A stretch of 64,000 bases of DNA from DATBGO01 sp963840095 (GTDB lineage Bacteria; Actinomycetota; Actinomycetes; Streptosporangiales; Streptosporangiaceae). The notes under the pieces were generated by a model, which saw only the letters and a program-made list of their open reading frames with translations, was not told the DNA's origin and made no database searches. The translations under genes and the position numbers were made by a program. How positions within the stretch are numbered: position 1 is the stretch's first letter; the number at the start of each line of letters is the position of its first letter. Location of the stretch: the NCBI GenBank assembly GCA_963840095.1, contig CAWIXN010000014.1, positions 124,001 to 188,000 on the forward strand. Reading direction: 5' to 3'. This document shows, one piece after another, positions 9,161-17,729 of the stretch.

Positions 9161-10531
9161 ATGAGCGAGATCAACCAGCAGCCAGTCTTCGCCGGTCCGG
9201 GGCGAGATGAGCGCGACCAGATGCGGGCCGGGCCGGGCTGGCCGGCCGGCTACGGCAGGCCGGGCGCCGGCAGCGGGCCCGGTGGCCCCGGCGAGCCAGG
9301 TGGGCCGGGCGCTCACGGCGGCGGCCGGGGTGCCGGCGGGGGCCCGTGGTGGCGTCGTCGTCCGGTGCTGCTGGCGGGGGCGTCGGTGGGGGCGGCGGCG
9401 CTGGTGGTCGCGGGGCTGGGGGCGGCGGATGCGATGGGGGCGACGGTGCTGAGCACGTCGCAGGTCGCGTCGCGGGTGGATCCGGGGCTGGTGGATGTGG
9501 TGTCGACGCTGGGTTATCAGGACGGCGAGGCGGCGGGTACCGGGATGGTGCTGACCTCGTCGGGTGAGGTGCTGACCAACAACCACGTGATCGACGGGGC
9601 TACCGCGATCAGGGCCACCGATATCGGTAACGGGCGGACCTATACCGCGAAAGTGGTGGGCTATGACAAGACCCATGACGTCGCGGTGCTGCAGCTGGCG
9701 GGGGCGTCGGGGCTGCGGACCGTCTCGCTGAGCTCTGCCAGCCCGCGGGCCGGCCAGAAGGTGGTGGCGCTGGGTAACGCCGGCGGTAAGGGCGGGACTC
9801 CGTCGGTGGTGACCGGGACGGTGAACGGCCTCGGCCAGTCGATCACCGCCTCGGATGAGTCCTCGGGTTCCGCGGAGCAGCTCACCGGGCTGATCGGCAC
9901 CGATGCGCCGATCCAGCCGGGTGATTCGGGCGGGCCGCTGGTCAATGTCTACGGGCAGGTCATCGGGATGGACACCGCCGCTTCCAGCTCCGCGTCGGCG
10001 GTCAGTTACCAGTCCGGGCAGCCGTCCGCGCAGACCCAGGCGTTCGCGATCCCGGTCACCGAGGCGGCGGCGATCGCCAGCCAGATCGAGGCGGGTACCC
10101 CGTCGGCGACCGGGCACCTGGGCGGCACCGCGTTCCTCGGCGTGCAGGTCTCCGCCGGCACCAGCAGCGGCAGCGACGGCGGCCCCGGCCCCGGCGGCCT
10201 CGGCGGCTACGGCGGCTACGGCGGCGGCGGTTACGGCGGCTACGGTGGCTATGGGGGGTACGGTGACGGTGACGGGAGCTACGGCGGTGCGTCGGGCAGC
10301 AGTGGCGCGGTCGTCGCCGGGGTCGTGCCCGGATCAGCGGCCGGCCAGGCCGGCCTGACCGCGGGCGACCAGATCACCTCGGTCGCTGGCCACGCGATCA
10401 CGTCCGCCCCGGACATCCAGCCGGTGCTGGCGCACTATCATCCGGGCGACAAGATCAGCATCAGCTGGACCGACCAGTCCGGCCAGTCCCAGACCGCCAC
10501 GGTCACCCTCACCGCCGGCCCCGCCGCCTGA
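9161..10531 (+). CDS. membrane-anchored HtrA/DegP-type serine protease with PDZ domain
   Basis: A 456-residue trypsin-like protease. A Pro/Gly-rich cytoplasmic N-terminus of about 60 residues is followed by one transmembrane helix (LLAGASVGAAALVVAG). The extracytoplasmic protease domain has His in TNNHVID, Asp in KTHDVAVLQL and Ser in QPGDSGGPLVN. A Gly-Tyr-rich linker (GGYGGYGG repeats) precedes a C-terminal PDZ domain beginning GAVVAGVVPGSAAGQAGL. It would degrade or refold misfolded exported proteins. Start ATG 9161 follows AGGAGAG. The glycine-tyrosine linker is longer and more repetitive than usual. A strong hairpin follows the gene. Confidence 0.9.
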   Translation: MSEINQQPVFAGPGRDERDQMRAGPGWPAGYGRPGAGSGPGGPGEPGGPGAHGGGRGAGGGPWWRRRPVLLAGASVGAAALVVAGLGAADAMGATVLSTSQVASRVDPGLVDVVSTLGYQDGEAAGTGMVLTSSGEVLTNNHVIDGATAIRATDIGNGRTYTAKVVGYDKTHDVAVLQLAGASGLRTVSLSSASPRAGQKVVALGNAGGKGGTPSVVTGTVNGLGQSITASDESSGSAEQLTGLIGTDAPIQPGDSGGPLVNVYGQVIGMDTAASSSASAVSYQSGQPSAQTQAFAIPVTEAAAIASQIEAGTPSATGHLGGTAFLGVQVSAGTSSGSDGGPGPGGLGGYGGYGGGGYGGYGGYGGYGDGDGSYGGASGSSGAVVAGVVPGSAAGQAGLTAGDQITSVAGHAITSAPDIQPVLAHYHPGDKISISWTDQSGQSQTATVTLTAGPAA

Positions 10532-10539
10532 GAGCATCG

Positions 10540-10581
10540 CCGGATCCGGTGAGTTTCGGGCACGAGCCTCACCGGATCCGG
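10540..10581. terminator. bidirectional hairpin between convergent genes
   Basis: Perfect 14-base arms CCGGATCCGGTGAG (10540-10553) and CTCACCGGATCCGG (10568-10581) around a 14-base loop lie 9 bases after the protease stop and 31 bases before the end of the convergent transporter gene. The right arm also continues into an 18-base palindrome to 10585. Confidence 0.6.
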
Positions 10582-10611
10582 TGAGTCCCAGGGACCGGCC
10601 GGTCGCCTGCC

Positions 10612-11481
10612 TCACGACCCGGCCGCTCTGGCCGCGGGGAGATCCTTCGGCGCCGTACGCGACAGCACGGTGACCCCGACGGCCAGGACGGCGAAGGCCA
10701 GGACGGCGATAGTGATCTTCGCCGGGCTATCGGTGAACCGCTCGTCGAACAGCCACACGCTCAGGGCGATGCTGGCGAACGGGTTGATGACGACCAGCAG
10801 CGGCTGGGACACGCTCAGGGGCCCGACGTGCAGAGCGGACTGCTCGAGCAGCGTGCCGGTCGCCGCGGCGGCGGCCAGCGCGTACACCGGCCAGCTCGTG
10901 AGCAGGCCGGAAATACCGGACGTGGAGAGCGTCTCGGTCGCCGTCTTGATGAAGGTGGCCATCAGAGCCCACGCGAGCGCGGCCGCCACGGCAAAGGCTG
11001 CGGCGCGGCGCGCGGGCGAGCCCCGCCTCCCGAGCACGGCCGACAGGGCGATGGCCGCGCCGAAGGCGATGAGGACGGACAGCCATTCCGCCCGGGCGGG
11101 AGCGGGGCGCCCGCCCATGGGCTCGGCGACCGTCAGGAAGACGGCCAGTGCCACGCACACTACGATGACCGCGGCCCACGCCGCGCCTGCCACATCCTGG
11201 CGGATCCATAGCCGGCGCAGCACCAGGACGAAGACCAACTCGGTGACGAGGACGGGTTGCACCACCGACAGTTGGCCGTAGTGGAGGGCGACGGCCTGGA
11301 AGACGAACCCGCCGACCGCAGCGATCCAGCCCAGCAGCCACAACGGCTGCCGGAACAGGTAGGCGACTAGGCGCCAGCCCTTTTCCCGCTTCGGTGCGCT
11401 GGCACTCGCCCAGTGCTGGGTCAGCACGTTGACCCCGTTGGAGAAGGCAGCAGCCAGGGCGAACACCACGGTGAGGGTCAT
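10612..11481 (-). CDS. DMT/EamA-like membrane transporter
   Basis: A 289-residue inner-membrane protein with about nine to ten hydrophobic segments, starting MTLTVVFALAAAFSNGVNVL. The two-fold arrangement of helices, and the QPLWLLGWIAAVGGFVFQ and VSQPLLVVINPFASIALSVW segments, match the drug/metabolite transporter superfamily, in particular the NIPA-like DMT branch in actinobacteria. The substrate is unknown. The C-terminus ends in a short charged tail. It is convergent with the HtrA-like gene and divergent from the 11773 gene. Confidence 0.82.
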   Translation of the reverse strand: MTLTVVFALAAAFSNGVNVLTQHWASASAPKREKGWRLVAYLFRQPLWLLGWIAAVGGFVFQAVALHYGQLSVVQPVLVTELVFVLVLRRLWIRQDVAGAAWAAVIVVCVALAVFLTVAEPMGGRPAPARAEWLSVLIAFGAAIALSAVLGRRGSPARRAAAFAVAAALAWALMATFIKTATETLSTSGISGLLTSWPVYALAAAAATGTLLEQSALHVGPLSVSQPLLVVINPFASIALSVWLFDERFTDSPAKITIAVLAFAVLAVGVTVLSRTAPKDLPAARAAGS

Positions 11482-11772
11482 GCCCAGCCCTGTTCCCTCC
11501 GCGATCCCGGTACCTGCGCAGCACGATACTGGCCAGCGCGCCGTCGAGGCCTGCTGACTATGCGGGACGCGGTCCGGTTCCTCGCCGGGACCGCAGGCGG
11601 CTGCGTGTCGTCGCGATGCCAGCGGATGATCCTGAATCCGTTCCTCACGGCCGTTTCAAGCGGTCCGGTTCAGCGCACCGGACGATCGGGTCTGCCCGGC
11701 CCCGGTCAGGTTCGAGGTGCTGGGCATTCCTGCGGAGCAGTCCGCGATCTGAACCAGTGGCTAGCGGTGAAC

Positions 11773-12693
11773 GTGACAACGGGCATGACAGGAACGCAGC
11801 CAGCGGCGTCCGGGCAAGCGCAGCAGGCGGCCCTGGGCCGCTGGCCAAGGCTGGCGCTCCGGATGGCCGGGGCCGCGCTGCTGGCCTGCACGGGCGCGAT
11901 CCACCTGGATCTGTATCTGACCGGCTACCGGTCGATCCCCACCATCGGCTGGCTGTTCCTGCTCCAGGTGATTGCGGCGTTCGGGCTCGCCGCCCTGGTC
12001 GCCGCGTCGGGCAGCCGGCTGGCGAGTGCCGCGGGCGCAGCGTTTGCGCTTTCCACTCTGGGCGGCTACCTCCTGTCGATATGGATCGGCCTGTTCGGGT
12101 TCACCGAGGTCCGCACGACCGCCGGAATCGTGGCTGGGGTGGTCGAGGTGGCGGCCTTCGCGGCGCTGGCGGTGTGCGCGCTGGTCTCAGATCCGCGCAC
12201 CGGGCCTGGACAGCCGTGGCATGGTGCGGCTGGCCGGCTGGCCGCCCGCCTGCAGACAGCCGGGGCTGCGACGGCGGCAGTCGCCGGGGTTTGCGTTCTG
12301 GCCCTCGTACTACTGGGCGCCGCAGCTGCTAGCGCAGGCGGCCAGGGAGCCGCGACAGCCGTCGGCGGCGTGAAGACTGCCATCATCGGCGGCGTTCGCG
12401 TCCTCACCACCTCCCGTGGCCTGACGCTATACTGGTTCGCGCCTGACACCTCTACCACCTCGGCCTGCTACGGCAGCTGCGCCGCCTACTGGCCGCCGGT
12501 GAAAGGCCCGGTCACCGCGAGCGCGAGCGTCCCCGGTCAGCTCGGCACCATCAGGCGCTCTGACGGTTCGCTGCAGGCGACCTACGACGGGCACCCGCTC
12601 TACACCTACATCGCCGATACCGCGCCTGGGCAGGCCCGCGGCAACAACCTCAACCTCAACGGCGGCCTGTGGCATGAAGTGATCGCGCGATAG
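11773..12693 (+). CDS. membrane protein with C-terminal secreted-repeat (COG4315-like) domain
   Basis: About 306 residues. Four or five hydrophobic segments in the first 200 residues are followed by an extracytoplasmic domain of about 100 residues. That domain has the signature of the lipoprotein-with-Yx(F/W/Y)xxD family: GLTLYWFAPDTSTTSACYGS, then CAAYWPP, then YDGHPLYTY. The domain is common on its own in exported actinobacterial proteins; its fusion to a multi-span membrane part is less common. Start is uncertain: GTG 11767, GTG 11773 and ATG 11785 are all possible and none has a clear ribosome site. Possibly linked to membrane redox or binding, but this is not established. Confidence 0.75.
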   Translation: MTTGMTGTQPAASGQAQQAALGRWPRLALRMAGAALLACTGAIHLDLYLTGYRSIPTIGWLFLLQVIAAFGLAALVAASGSRLASAAGAAFALSTLGGYLLSIWIGLFGFTEVRTTAGIVAGVVEVAAFAALAVCALVSDPRTGPGQPWHGAAGRLAARLQTAGAATAAVAGVCVLALVLLGAAAASAGGQGAATAVGGVKTAIIGGVRVLTTSRGLTLYWFAPDTSTTSACYGSCAAYWPPVKGPVTASASVPGQLGTIRRSDGSLQATYDGHPLYTYIADTAPGQARGNNLNLNGGLWHEVIAR

Positions 12694-12807
12694 AGCCCGC
12701 TGTGCACCGAGTTGCCACCGGGTGCGGCGACGGGGAGCGCTACGGTACTGGTGTGGTGGACGCACGAGATCCGCGGCCAGCGGCCAGGACGGCGGGCCGG
12801 GTCCCCG

Positions 12808-13962
12808 ATGACTGATCCTCAGGTCATTCATGATGTCGTGGACCTGACCGCCGCGCTCGTCGGCGTCGACTCGGTCAACCCGTCGCTGATCGCAGGCGGT
12901 GCGGGTGAGCGCGAACTGGCCGGTTTCGTGGCGGGCTGGGCGGCTGCCTCAGGGCTCACCGCGCAGCTGCTGGAGGGACCGGACCGGCGGCCCAGCGTCA
13001 TCGTCCGCGGCGGCGGGGGCGTCGGGGGCGGGGGCAGGCTGATGCTGTGCGGACACCTGGACACGGTCGGCCGCGGCGGCATGGCTGACGCGCTGGTGCC
13101 GAAGACGGCAGGCGACCGCATGTACGGGCGTGGCGCCTACGACATGAAGGCGGGCCTCGCTGCCGCGCTCGTCGCGTGCCGGGATGCCGCCGCGGCCGGG
13201 ATCGACGGTGAGGTCCTGGTGGCCGCGGTCACCGATGAGGAGCATTCGAGTGCCGGGGTTCAGGCCGCCCTCCGGCACGTCGGTGCCGATGCCGCGATCG
13301 TCACCGAGCCGACCGAGCTGGAGGTGGCGGTAGCGCACAAGGGATTCGTCTGGACCGAGATCGAGGTGCTGGGCCAGGCCGCGCACGGATCGCGGCCGGA
13401 ACTCGGTATCGACGCGATCCGGATGACCGGCCCCGTCCTCGCCGAGCTCGACGGCCTTGACCGCGCCCTGGCCGCGCGTCCGCCGCATCCGCTGCTCGGG
13501 CACGGATCCCTGCATGCCTCGCTGATCAGCGGGGGTACGGAGCAGTCGACCATTCCCGGGCGCTGTACGGTCACCGTCGAGCGGCGGACGCTGCCGGGGG
13601 AGACGGCCGACGACGTCGAGGCTGACGTCGCCGCACTGATCGGCCGCTGCGGGGCCCGGGACCCGCGGTTCGCCGCCCGCAGCCGCACCGTGCTGGCCCG
13701 CGATCCGTTGCAGACGCCGCAGACAGAGCCGATCGTCGAGGCGGTGCTGGCCTGGTCAGCTCGCGTCGACGGGCGCCCGCGCGAGCCCGTGGGCGTGAGC
13801 TTCTGGGCGGACTCGGCCTTCCTGTCCGCAGCTGGAATCCCGACGGTCGTCTTCGGTCCGAGCGGCGATGGTGCTCACGCGGATGTCGAATGGGTGAGCG
13901 TATCGAGCGTGCGAACCTGCGCCGAGGTGCTCACCGCCGTCGCGCTCGACTTCTGCCGCTGA
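12808..13962 (+). CDS. M20-family metallopeptidase (ArgE/DapE/ACY1 type)
   Basis: A 384-residue zinc-dependent amide hydrolase. Metal ligands and catalytic residues are visible in order: LCGHLDTV (His and catalytic-site Asp), GRGAYDMKAG (bridging Asp), VTDEEHSS (general base Glu and ligand Glu), TEPTELEV, and a C-terminal His in GDGAHADVEWV. An internal dimerisation domain is inserted between about residues 180 and 290, as usual. It would deacylate an N-acyl amino acid or cleave a small peptide in the cytosol. Start ATG 12808 gives MTDPQVIHDVVDLTAALV. It is followed on the same strand by two small genes. The substrate cannot be told apart within the family. Confidence 0.88.
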   Translation: MTDPQVIHDVVDLTAALVGVDSVNPSLIAGGAGERELAGFVAGWAAASGLTAQLLEGPDRRPSVIVRGGGGVGGGGRLMLCGHLDTVGRGGMADALVPKTAGDRMYGRGAYDMKAGLAAALVACRDAAAAGIDGEVLVAAVTDEEHSSAGVQAALRHVGADAAIVTEPTELEVAVAHKGFVWTEIEVLGQAAHGSRPELGIDAIRMTGPVLAELDGLDRALAARPPHPLLGHGSLHASLISGGTEQSTIPGRCTVTVERRTLPGETADDVEADVAALIGRCGARDPRFAARSRTVLARDPLQTPQTEPIVEAVLAWSARVDGRPREPVGVSFWADSAFLSAAGIPTVVFGPSGDGAHADVEWVSVSSVRTCAEVLTAVALDFCR

Positions 13963-14041
13963 ACCGCGCTGCCCGTCCGTCCTCGAGGTGGGCGCGCGCA
14001 GGCACGTTGACGGGCCAGCCGCAGGCGGGCAGACTCTGGCC

Positions 14042-14341
14042 GTGACGGAATGGATCTACTTCATCCATCCCCCGCGGGATGACTTCGCCGCGACCATGAC
14101 GGCTGAGGAGAAGTCGGTCTGGGCCGAGCATTTCGAGGGGCTGCAGCGCCTGCTGGCCGACGGGCGGCTGATCCTGGCTGGTCCAACGCTCGGAACTATT
14201 AATACCGGCATGGTCATCTTCGACGCTCCCGACGAAGCGGCCGCTCGGCACATCATGCAGGCCGACCCGGTCATCCGCGGCGGGTTCGCCCGCGGGGACC
14301 TGCGTCCGTTCCGGGTCTCGCTGCAGCGCGGGCGCGAGTGA
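14042..14341 (+). CDS. YciI-like protein
   Basis: A 99-residue ferredoxin-like-fold protein of the YciI family, starting GTG at 14042 (VTEWIYFIHPPRDDF). The conserved features are the N-terminal strand with FIHPPR, the HFEGLQRLLADGRLILAGP helix-strand segment and ADPVIRGGFARGDLRPF near the C-terminus. The family has conserved His and Asp residues and an uncertain catalytic role. It lies 80 bases after the M20 peptidase and 49 bases before the YjbR-like gene, so the three could form a transcript. Confidence 0.8.
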   Translation: MTEWIYFIHPPRDDFAATMTAEEKSVWAEHFEGLQRLLADGRLILAGPTLGTINTGMVIFDAPDEAAARHIMQADPVIRGGFARGDLRPFRVSLQRGRE

Positions 14342-14389
14342 CCTGCTGCGCTTCCGGTGGCGGCAGCCGATCCCAGGGAGAACGACATC

Positions 14390-14734
14390 ATGGTCACCTC
14401 AGATGACGTTCGCGAAATCGCATTGTCGCTGCCTCGCGCCTATGAGGCGCTGGTGCGGGACCGCGTCAAGTTCCGGGTGGGGCGGATCGTATTCCTCTCG
14501 CTGTCCCCGGACGAGACAGTGCTGGGATTCGGATATCCGCGGGAGGAGCGGGACGCGCTTATCGCCGCGGAACCTGAGAAATTCTTTCTGCCCTTGCCGT
14601 CCGATATGCGTTACCAGTGGGTGCGCACCTGGCTGGCTGCGATCGATTACGACGAGTTGCATGAGATCATCGTGGGCTCCTGGCGGATGACCGTGCCGAA
14701 GAAGGTGTGGAACGAGTATCTGGCTAGTCCGTAA
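14390..14734 (+). CDS. MmcQ/YjbR-family DNA-binding-like protein
   Basis: A 114-residue protein of the MmcQ/YjbR family (DUF419): MVTSDDVREIALSLPRAYEA, a central KFRVGRIVFLSLSPDE strand pair and a C-terminal WRMTVPKKVWNEYL. Start ATG 14390 follows AGGGAGAA. The fold resembles a CyaY-like domain and the family is annotated as DNA-binding-like on structural grounds only; a cellular role is unknown. It ends before a convergent nitroreductase gene across about 120 bases. Confidence 0.82.
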   Translation: MVTSDDVREIALSLPRAYEALVRDRVKFRVGRIVFLSLSPDETVLGFGYPREERDALIAAEPEKFFLPLPSDMRYQWVRTWLAAIDYDELHEIIVGSWRMTVPKKVWNEYLASP

Positions 14735-14855
14735 ATACCCGAAACGGAGCCGGGATCTTGGCCCGTCCTCGAGCGCCGAGCCGGGCGTCGAGGGGATCAA
14801 CCCGGACACCGGCGCGCGTGCTACCCGGGGGCCTGGGCTGCCGATCAGGCCGCGG

Positions 14856-15461
14856 CTACTGCGCCGGCTGGCTCCACCGGCCTCGGTGCACGACGTCGGC
14901 GGTTGGCCGACGCCGGCTGCGCAGGTCGCGAGGGGGCTCGTCACTGTAGCCGATGGAGATCGCCCCGATCGGATGGAACTGGGGCGGTACTCCGAACGCC
15001 TCGCGGAACGCCGCGATCCGGTCGATGGGGATCCCGAAGAAACACGCGCCCAGGCCCGAATCGACCGCGGTCAGGAGCATCAGCAGCGATGCGAAACCGG
15101 TGTCGATGTCCCAGTAGGGGGCGGGCCACCAGGCATCCGATCGGTCCGCGAATCCCTTGTCCGCCATAGCGTAGCGATCAAGGTAGGCGTCCTTGTTCGA
15201 GTGCGGAACGATCAGCAGCGGAGCATCGACTTTCGCCGCAAACCATCCCTCCGGATCAACGTCGGGGCGGACCGCGTCACGGAAGCGGGCCACATCGGCC
15301 GGGTTATCGAGGATCAGGAAACCCCATCCTTGCGAGAAGCCCGCCGACGGCGCGCGCAGGCCGTTGCGCACGATGTGGTCGATCAGTTCGGGCGGAATCG
15401 GGCGGCCCGCGTCGTAACTGCGCACCATCCGCCGGTGTCGGACAACATCCTGGAACTCCAC
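14856..15461 (-). CDS. nitroreductase-family FMN oxidoreductase
   Basis: A 201-residue nitroreductase-fold protein. The FMN-binding N-terminus VVRHRRMVRSYDAGRPIPPE contains the expected RRMVRxY arginine cluster. Further conserved parts are NGLRAPSAGFSQGWGF, LLMLLTAVDSGLGACFFGI and the C-terminal HPIGAISIGYSDEPP. It would use NAD(P)H to reduce nitro groups, quinones or flavins. Start is a GTG at 15461. It is divergent from the alcohol dehydrogenase gene by about 255 bases. The C-terminal 25 residues are arginine-rich and less conserved in type. Confidence 0.86.
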   Translation of the reverse strand: MEFQDVVRHRRMVRSYDAGRPIPPELIDHIVRNGLRAPSAGFSQGWGFLILDNPADVARFRDAVRPDVDPEGWFAAKVDAPLLIVPHSNKDAYLDRYAMADKGFADRSDAWWPAPYWDIDTGFASLLMLLTAVDSGLGACFFGIPIDRIAAFREAFGVPPQFHPIGAISIGYSDEPPRDLRSRRRPTADVVHRGRWSQPAQ

Positions 15462-15716
15462 GACAGCAACCTACCAACCCGGGATGGTCGGCCTGAGGCA
15501 GCCGGCGGTCAGGGCTGGCCGGTGGACGTCGCTCCGTGCGCAGGTACATCATCGTCAGGGTCGGCCGTGAGCGGCTTCGCCCTCCAGGGGCCATCAAGGT
15601 CGCGATCGACACCTCGCACCGGCACGTGTCCGATGCGGGGACGGCCCGCGGACCGACGCGAGGCCGGGCGCTGTGCCGCGTGCTGAGGCCGACCCGACGA
15701 TCGAAGGGAGCCGTGA

Positions 15717-16715
15717 ATGCGCGCCGTGGTGTGGGATAAGCCTGGCCAGGTCCGGGTCACGCAGGTGCCCGATCCGGCGCCGCGGCACGGGGAACTGGTC
15801 GTGGAGGTCGGCGCCTGCGGCATCTGCGGCACCGACGTGCACATCGCTGACGGCGAGTTCCCGCCCACCCCGTATCCGATTGTTCCGGGTCATGAGTTCT
15901 CCGGCCGGGTCGTGGCCATCGGGGACGGCGCACCCGGCGGCTGGCGCGACGGCGAGCGGGTGGCCGTGGACCCGTCCCTCTACTGCGGTTACTGCGCCGC
16001 CTGCCGGGCGGGGCGGGGCAACCTGTGCGCCAACTGGAACGCCATCGGCGACACGGTCGACGGCGCTTTCGCCGAGTACGTGGCCGTGCCCGCCGTCAAT
16101 GCTTACCGGATACCCGACAGCGTCGATGACCGCCAGGGTGCCCTCATCGAGCCGCTGTCGTGCGCGGTGCACGGCCTGCGCCGGATCGGCCCGGTACTCG
16201 GGCAGGATGTGCTGCTGATGGGGGCGGGCACGATGGGCCTGCTCCTGCTGCAGCTGCTTGACCGGGCGGGGGCCCGTTCGCTCACCGTGGTCGACCGCAA
16301 GCCCGCACGCCTGGCGGCCGCCAGGACGGTCGGCGCGGACCGCGTCGCCGATGACGTGGCCGCACTCGACGGCCGGACGTTCGCCGTGGCCGTGGACGCG
16401 ACCGGCGCCCCGAGCGCGATAGAAGGCGCCTTCAGGTCCCTGGGGCGCGGCGGCAGGCTGCTCATCTTCGGAGTCACGAGCAGCGGCGCATCCGTTTCGC
16501 TTTCTCCGTTCCGGATCTACAACGATGAGATCACCATCCTCGGATCGATGGCGGTGCTCGACAGTTTCGGCGCGGCAGCCGAGCTGATGGCGGCGGGGGC
16601 TATCGACACGGCACCGCTGCTGGGGCCGCCGTTTGCCTTGGGCCAGTTTCCCGAGGCGCTGGCCAGCGTGCGCAACGGCGAGGGCGTCAAGGTCCAGGTG
16701 GCGCCGGGCGGCTGA
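15717..16715 (+). CDS. zinc-dependent medium-chain alcohol/polyol dehydrogenase
   Basis: A 332-residue MDR-family dehydrogenase. Catalytic zinc ligands lie in ACGICGTDVH and PGHEFSGRV. The structural zinc loop has four cysteines (CGYCAACRAGRGNLC), and the Rossmann region reads LLMGAGTMGLLLLQLL. It would oxidise a secondary alcohol or polyol (sorbitol or threonine dehydrogenase-like) with NAD+. Start ATG 15717 follows GAAGGGAG. It stands alone between a divergent nitroreductase and a 420-base region of hairpins and gene debris. It is distinct from the alcohol dehydrogenase in the monooxygenase operon. Confidence 0.88.
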   Translation: MRAVVWDKPGQVRVTQVPDPAPRHGELVVEVGACGICGTDVHIADGEFPPTPYPIVPGHEFSGRVVAIGDGAPGGWRDGERVAVDPSLYCGYCAACRAGRGNLCANWNAIGDTVDGAFAEYVAVPAVNAYRIPDSVDDRQGALIEPLSCAVHGLRRIGPVLGQDVLLMGAGTMGLLLLQLLDRAGARSLTVVDRKPARLAAARTVGADRVADDVAALDGRTFAVAVDATGAPSAIEGAFRSLGRGGRLLIFGVTSSGASVSLSPFRIYNDEITILGSMAVLDSFGAAAELMAAGAIDTAPLLGPPFALGQFPEALASVRNGEGVKVQVAPGG

Positions 16716-16887
16716 GGACGGCCGCTTCGCCCTTGCCTGGTGCCCGTGACGAGAACTGCCGGAGTCGGGAGTGCGCATCCCGTGCCGACGGCATGGGGAC
16801 AGGGCTCCGGGGCCTCTCGGCTCTGGTCCCATTGTTACCAGTGGTCCTAGATGCCACAGCTCGGGCCGGGAGAGCCCGCCCCGGCCG

Positions 16888-16913
16888 CCTGATGGATTCC
16901 GGGATCCATCAGG
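16888..16913. repeat. perfect hairpin with a nearby third half-site
   Basis: Perfect 10-base arms CCTGATGGAT and ATCCATCAGG around a 6-base loop. A further copy of the right arm (GAATCCATCAGG) ends at 16943, so the minus strand carries two direct copies of CCTGATGGAT. It lies about 170 bases after the dehydrogenase stop, farther than a normal terminator, but could terminate or be a protein site. Confidence 0.45.
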
Positions 16914-16939
16914 TAATTCCTTACCGATTCCCGAATCCA

Positions 16940-17130
16940 TCAGGCCGCGGCGTCGGCACGACCGCCGGATCGGCCGACGGGTGGGGCTGGCCCGCTGGAC
17001 CCGATGCCGCCGAAGATGATGGCCAGCGGGCCAAGAATGAAGTTGAAGATGAATAAAACCCATGATCCCGCAGACGAGTGCTGCGATAGCCAGGCCATTG
17101 GAGCCGCTTCGGGCGGCTGCTGCCTTCCGG
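16940..17130 (-). pseudogene. frameshifted DUF4190-type membrane protein fragment
   Basis: Two adjacent frames each carry half of a DUF4190 domain. Upstream, one frame reads NGLAIAALVCGIMGFI (codons from 17099 downward); after a shift near 17048 another frame reads FILGPLAIIFGGIG and continues to a TGA at 16940-16942. The intact family has these two helices in a single frame. No start codon is available: a TGA precedes the first half and the usual Pro/Gly-rich N-terminus is missing. A decayed small two-helix membrane protein is the simplest reading; a sequencing indel could account for the shift but not for the missing start. Confidence 0.6.
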
Positions 17131-17138
17131 CGTGGCCC

Positions 17139-17729
17139 TCATTTCGGGGAATCAGCCACGCCGGATGCTGCCTGCCCCAGGCTCGCTGTCCAGTCAGCCA
17201 CGCTGGTGACCTCTGCCTGGCGGGTAAACACCTTCTCCAGCAGGACCCGGTGTACTTCGGGATCGGCGTCCAGGCAGCCGTCCGCGAGGACGGTGAGCCG
17301 GTAGTCGAGGTCGGCGGCCTGGCGGAGGGTAGACAGCACCACTCCGCTGGAGGCGATCCCGGCCAGCACCAGGCTGTCGATTCCGCCGGAGCGCAGCACC
17401 ACGTCCAGGTCGCTGCCGGCGAACGCCGATACCCGGCGCTTGGTCACGATGACCTCGCCCGCTGCGGGAGCGATGGCCGGATGGACACGCGCGGCGGAGT
17501 CGGCAGCAGTGAACCGGCCGGTCCCCGCGATGGCGGCGAAGCTCTTGTTGCGCTCGCTGACCTCCGGATATCCCGGGCGGAACGCGACGGTCACATAGAT
17601 GACCGCGATGCCTGCGCCGCGGGCCGCGCTAATCGCGGTAGTAAGCCTGCTCAGGTAGCCGTCCTCGCTGGCGTAGCGCTCCACGATGCCCTGTTGCACG
17701 TCCATGATCAGCAAGGCGGTCGACGTCAA
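17139..17729 (-). CDS. isochorismatase-fold protein lacking the catalytic cysteine
   Basis: A 196-residue cysteine-hydrolase-family protein. The Asp of the triad is in LLIMDVQQG and the Lys in VIVTKRRVSAFAGSDLD, but the nucleophile position reads AGIASSGVVLSTLRQA, with valine where hydrolases have Cys (compare T-x-V-C-V). The normal hydrolytic chemistry is therefore unlikely. Start: I prefer TTG 17729, because GGAGGG lies 7 bases upstream and the TTG overlaps the TGA of the upstream gene (TTGA), which indicates translational coupling; ATG 17747 is the alternative. It is coupled to the C45 hydrolase, so the two products probably act together. Confidence 0.8.
   Translation of the reverse strand: MTSTALLIMDVQQGIVERYASEDGYLSRLTTAISAARGAGIAVIYVTVAFRPGYPEVSERNKSFAAIAGTGRFTAADSAARVHPAIAPAAGEVIVTKRRVSAFAGSDLDVVLRSGGIDSLVLAGIASSGVVLSTLRQAADLDYRLTVLADGCLDADPEVHRVLLEKVFTRQAEVTSVADWTASLGQAASGVADSPK

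Noticed and set aside
5675..10531. Defence island around the sacsin-like ATPase
   Set aside because: Flanking genes are a thioesterase and an HtrA protease; no restriction, helicase, nuclease or toxin gene is adjacent.
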